Program-made: the position numbers and the translations under genes
The notes under the pieces: model-generated
What the model saw: the letters and a program-made list of their open reading frames with translations, nothing else
What the model was told of the DNA's origin: nothing
Database searches by the model: none
In this document: piece after piece, positions 5,486 to 7,103 of the stretch
How positions within the stretch are numbered: position 1 is the first letter of the stretch
Layout of the letters: the number at the start of each line of letters is the position of its first letter
Origin: Cyanobacteriota bacterium
GTDB taxonomy: Bacteria > Cyanobacteriota > Cyanobacteriia > SKYG9
Length of the DNA stretch: 7,103 bases
Reading direction: 5' to 3'
Assembly: GCA_025054735.1 (NCBI GenBank)
Contig: JANWZG010000189.1
Location: 1-7,103, forward strand

Positions 5486-6382
5486 CTAGCTCAACTCTGG
5501 TATTGGGTTCGCTTCAGTTACCACAGTGGGCAGGGGAATAAATTCAGTTTCCCCTGGCACAGGAGCAAAGCGACCCTCTCGCCAGTCGGCTTTGGCTTGT
5601 TGGATACGATCGACTCGACTGGAGACAAAATTCCACCATTTGTAGCGAGTACCCAACGGCTCACCACCAATGACAATACAGCGGGCATCGCTATTAGCCG
5701 AGATGGTTATAGTTTTGCCCGGTTCTAGCAGGGCAAGTCGATGTGGCGGCAGAGGGTATTGGTCGATGTGCAATTCCTCGGTGACACTGTAGACAGCGCG
5801 ATCGTGGTAGTCAGCAGGCAGGGTGAACTGAGCTTGGGGTGTCAGGATGACATCTAGGTAGAGAATAGGAGAAAACACCTCAACGGGAGATGCGTGCCCA
5901 TGGGATTGGCCAGCGATGAGGGTAATAGTAGCTCCATTCTCCTGCCAGATGGGAAGCGAAGTCGCAGGGTAGTGGCGAAACCAAGGGGCATCTTTTTCGT
6001 GGTGCTCAGGCAGTGCCACCCAGGTTTGAATGCCGTGGATAGTGCTGTCTGTAGCTCGATCGTGGTCTGGCGATCGCTCTGAGTGCACAATGCCCCGCCC
6101 AGCCGTCATCCAGTTGACTGCGCCGGGTTGAATCTCTTGTACAGTGCCCAAACTGTCGCGATGCAGCAATGTTCCGGCAAACAGGTAGGTTACTGTTGCT
6201 AGGTTGATGTGGGGATGAGGACGTACATCAATGCCCTTACCGGCTGGCAGTGAAGCTGGCCCTAAGTGATCAAAAAAGATAAAGGGGCCAACCAGTTGAC
6301 GATCAGGATAGGGCAAACTGCGGCGGGCAACAAAGCCACCCAAGTCCTTTACTTCTGGGTCAATCAGTTGCTGAATTGTCAT
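5486..6382 (-). CDS. Pirin family protein (metal-binding bicupin)
   Basis: This 298-residue protein is of normal length for bacterial pirins and carries both cupin domains. The N-terminal cupin holds the complete metal site known from human pirin and E. coli YhhW: His56 and His58 in RPHPHINLATVTYLF, and His100 and Glu102 in MTAGRGIVHSERS. The start of the fold, GPFIFFDHLGPA, is also typical. The C-terminal pirin domain runs from about 170 to 245, followed by YKWWNFVSSRVDRIQQAKADWREGRF, usual for this branch. Characterised relatives are cytoplasmic iron proteins that act as quercetin dioxygenases or as redox-sensitive transcription cofactors; which applies here cannot be told. ATG 6382 is the only sensible start. 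It lacks a Shine-Dalgarno sequence, which fits the almost leaderless promoter proposed upstream. The gene converges with potB and diverges from the Gfo/Idh gene. Confidence 0.95.
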   Translation of the reverse strand: MTIQQLIDPEVKDLGGFVARRSLPYPDRQLVGPFIFFDHLGPASLPAGKGIDVRPHPHINLATVTYLFAGTLLHRDSLGTVQEIQPGAVNWMTAGRGIVHSERSPDHDRATDSTIHGIQTWVALPEHHEKDAPWFRHYPATSLPIWQENGATITLIAGQSHGHASPVEVFSPILYLDVILTPQAQFTLPADYHDRAVYSVTEELHIDQYPLPPHRLALLEPGKTITISANSDARCIVIGGEPLGTRYKWWNFVSSRVDRIQQAKADWREGRFAPVPGETEFIPLPTVVTEANPIPELS

Positions 6383-6391
6383 ATTTGAATC

Positions 6392-6420
6392 GTCATAGTT
6401 GGTCAGATATATCTGGTCAA
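6392..6420 (-). promoter_or_regulatory. Probable pirin promoter
   Basis: On the minus strand, TTGACC (6420-6415) and TATGAC (6397-6392) are separated by exactly 17 bp and match five and four positions of the -35 and -10 consensus. Transcription would begin about 2-4 nt before the ATG at 6382, giving an almost leaderless mRNA and explaining the missing ribosome binding site. Confidence 0.5.
6404..6415. promoter_or_regulatory. 12-bp perfect palindrome CAGATATATCTG between pirin -35 and -10
   Basis: The palindrome fills most of the spacer of the proposed pirin promoter and is flanked by TGGTCA copies at 6400-6405 and 6414-6419. This is where a repressor operator would block RNA polymerase. The cognate regulator is unknown. 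Confidence 0.45.
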
Positions 6421-6435
6421 AATTTGGTCAAAATT
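6414..6435. repeat. 11-bp tandem direct repeat TGGTCAAAATT x2
   Basis: Two exact adjacent copies (6414-6424 and 6425-6435), one helical turn apart. The first overlaps the proposed pirin -35. A further TGGTCA lies at 6400-6405. Same-face repeats beside a promoter suggest side-by-side protein binding. Confidence 0.6.
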
Positions 6436-6464
6436 CAAAGTTTGGTGCTGCGGCACAGCGGAAC

Positions 6465-6482
6465 TTCTCAATAACTTGAGAA
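6465..6482. promoter_or_regulatory. Inverted repeat TTCTCAA-N4-TTGAGAA
   Basis: Perfect 7-bp arms around TAAC, midway between the pirin and Gfo/Idh genes. It could be an operator serving either divergent gene. No T run follows on either strand, so a terminator is unlikely. Confidence 0.4.
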
Positions 6483-6592
6483 TCTTCACATATATCAGGC
6501 CAAGTGATAGTATCTGAAGGATTTAGAAAAGCTTAAGGTTTAAGAATTATCTGGAAACGTTCGGATCCTTACATATTTCCTTACATGTTTAG

Positions 6593-6598
6593 AGGAGG
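6593..6598 (+). promoter_or_regulatory. Ribosome binding site of the Gfo/Idh gene
   Basis: AGGAGG, a full Shine-Dalgarno match, lies 8 nt before GTG 6607. It decides the non-ATG start, since no in-frame ATG exists nearby upstream. Confidence 0.85.
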
Positions 6599-6606
6599 AC
6601 GCTGGA

Positions 6607-7103
6607 GTGAGCGAGGGCACGTTACAGAATCAGGCTGCGGTTAAGCCGATTCGGGTCGGGGTGATTGGTGTGGGCAACATGGGTCAGCATCATACCAGGG
6701 TGTTGAGCATGTTGAAAGATGTGGAGTTGGTGGGCATATCAGATATCAACGTCGATCGCGGCCTAGATACAGCCGGTAAGTATCGGGTGCGATTTTTTGA
6801 AAGCTATCATGATCTGCTGAAGCACGTTGATGCGGTGTGCATTGCGGTGCCCACACGACTGCACCATGCCGTGGGCATGACCTGTCTGCGAGAAGGTGTC
6901 CATGTGTTGATTGAGAAGCCGATCGCCGCTAGCATCGCCGAAGCTGAGTCCTTAGTTAATGCAGCGGCTGAGCACCAGTGCATTCTGCAAGTTGGGCATA
7001 TTGAACGTTTCAATCCAGCCTTCCAAGAATTTAGTAAGGTCTTAAAAACAGAAGAACTGTTGGCGGTAGAGGCTCATCGCATGAGTCCCTCTTCCGATCG
7101 GGC
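6607..7103 (+). CDS. Gfo/Idh/MocA family NAD(P)-dependent oxidoreductase (3' end missing)
   Basis: The window holds the first 165 codons from GTG 6607, with no stop before the right edge; relatives are usually 320-390 residues. Residues 15-28 (IRVGVIGVGNMGQH) are the beta strand and GxGxxG turn of a Rossmann nucleotide-binding domain. DAVCIAVPTRLHH (about 75-87) and EKP (103-105), the family's signature with its catalytic Lys104, follow in the expected order. GHIERFNPA (130-138) marks the start of the C-terminal substrate domain and is typical of the sugar-nucleotide dehydrogenases of this family, such as UDP-N-acetylglucosamine 3-dehydrogenase and WlbA/WbpB-like enzymes that oxidise UDP-sugars for lipid A or O-antigen. 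The substrate is therefore probably a nucleotide sugar, but this rests on one motif and the catalytic half is not visible. A perfect ribosome site precedes the start. The gene diverges from pirin. Confidence 0.92.
   Translation, partial: MSEGTLQNQAAVKPIRVGVIGVGNMGQHHTRVLSMLKDVELVGISDINVDRGLDTAGKYRVRFFESYHDLLKHVDAVCIAVPTRLHHAVGMTCLREGVHVLIEKPIAASIAEAESLVNAAAEHQCILQVGHIERFNPAFQEFSKVLKTEELLAVEAHRMSPSSDR

Noticed and set aside
6585..6644. Short ATG frame of 19 codons overlapping the Gfo/Idh start
   Set aside because: Out of frame with the Gfo/Idh gene and without its own ribosome site; the AGGAGG lies after its ATG and serves GTG 6607.

Overview
The window looks like chromosomal DNA of a cyanobacterium. 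The evidence is six exact copies of the cyanobacterial HIP1 octamer GCGATCGC (at 215, 1506, 2353, 3520, 4435 and 6070; about 0.1 expected by chance in 7.1 kb) and an SLH-domain outer-membrane porin of the SomA/SomB 'iron uptake porin' type, which is characteristic of cyanobacteria. Base composition is near balanced, which argues against the AT-rich marine picocyanobacteria. No genus can be named from sequence alone.

Layout. (1) 1-1570, minus strand: the first 523 residues of a large secreted protein of unknown family, running off the left edge. It has a clean signal peptide, a (STNT)5 linker, a beta-rich body and a second NTSS-repeat linker. (2) 1571-1906: intergenic, holding palindromic elements upstream of that gene. 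(3) 1907-3649, minus strand: the SLH/coiled-coil/beta-barrel porin. (4) 3650-4183: divergent regulatory region between porin and potB, with an eight-base A/T tract, a hairpin and a palindrome over a perfect TATAAT. (5) 4184-5083, plus strand: a PotB-like ABC permease, alone, with a non-ATG start. (6) 5084-5485: convergent intergenic region with a long palindromic repeat typical of cyanobacterial dispersed hairpins and a possible orphan promoter. (7) 5486-6382, minus strand: a pirin-family cupin with its metal ligands intact. (8) 6383-6606: divergent promoter region with an 11-bp tandem repeat, a 12-bp palindrome between -35 and -10, and a 7-bp-arm inverted repeat. (9) 6607-7103, plus strand: the N-terminal 165 residues of a Gfo/Idh/MocA NAD(P)-dependent oxidoreductase, running off the right edge.

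The genes do not form one obvious pathway. Two are cell-envelope or export products (secreted protein, porin), one is an inner-membrane uptake permease, one is a probable cytoplasmic quercetinase-like or redox-sensing cupin, and one is probably a sugar-nucleotide dehydrogenase. Strand changes and long spacers mean that most, perhaps all, are separately transcribed. No mobile element, CRISPR array, tRNA or rRNA was seen. The parts I found least explained are the secreted repeat-linker protein and the pirin/Gfo-Idh intergenic region. I did not find convincing evidence for a new multi-gene system.
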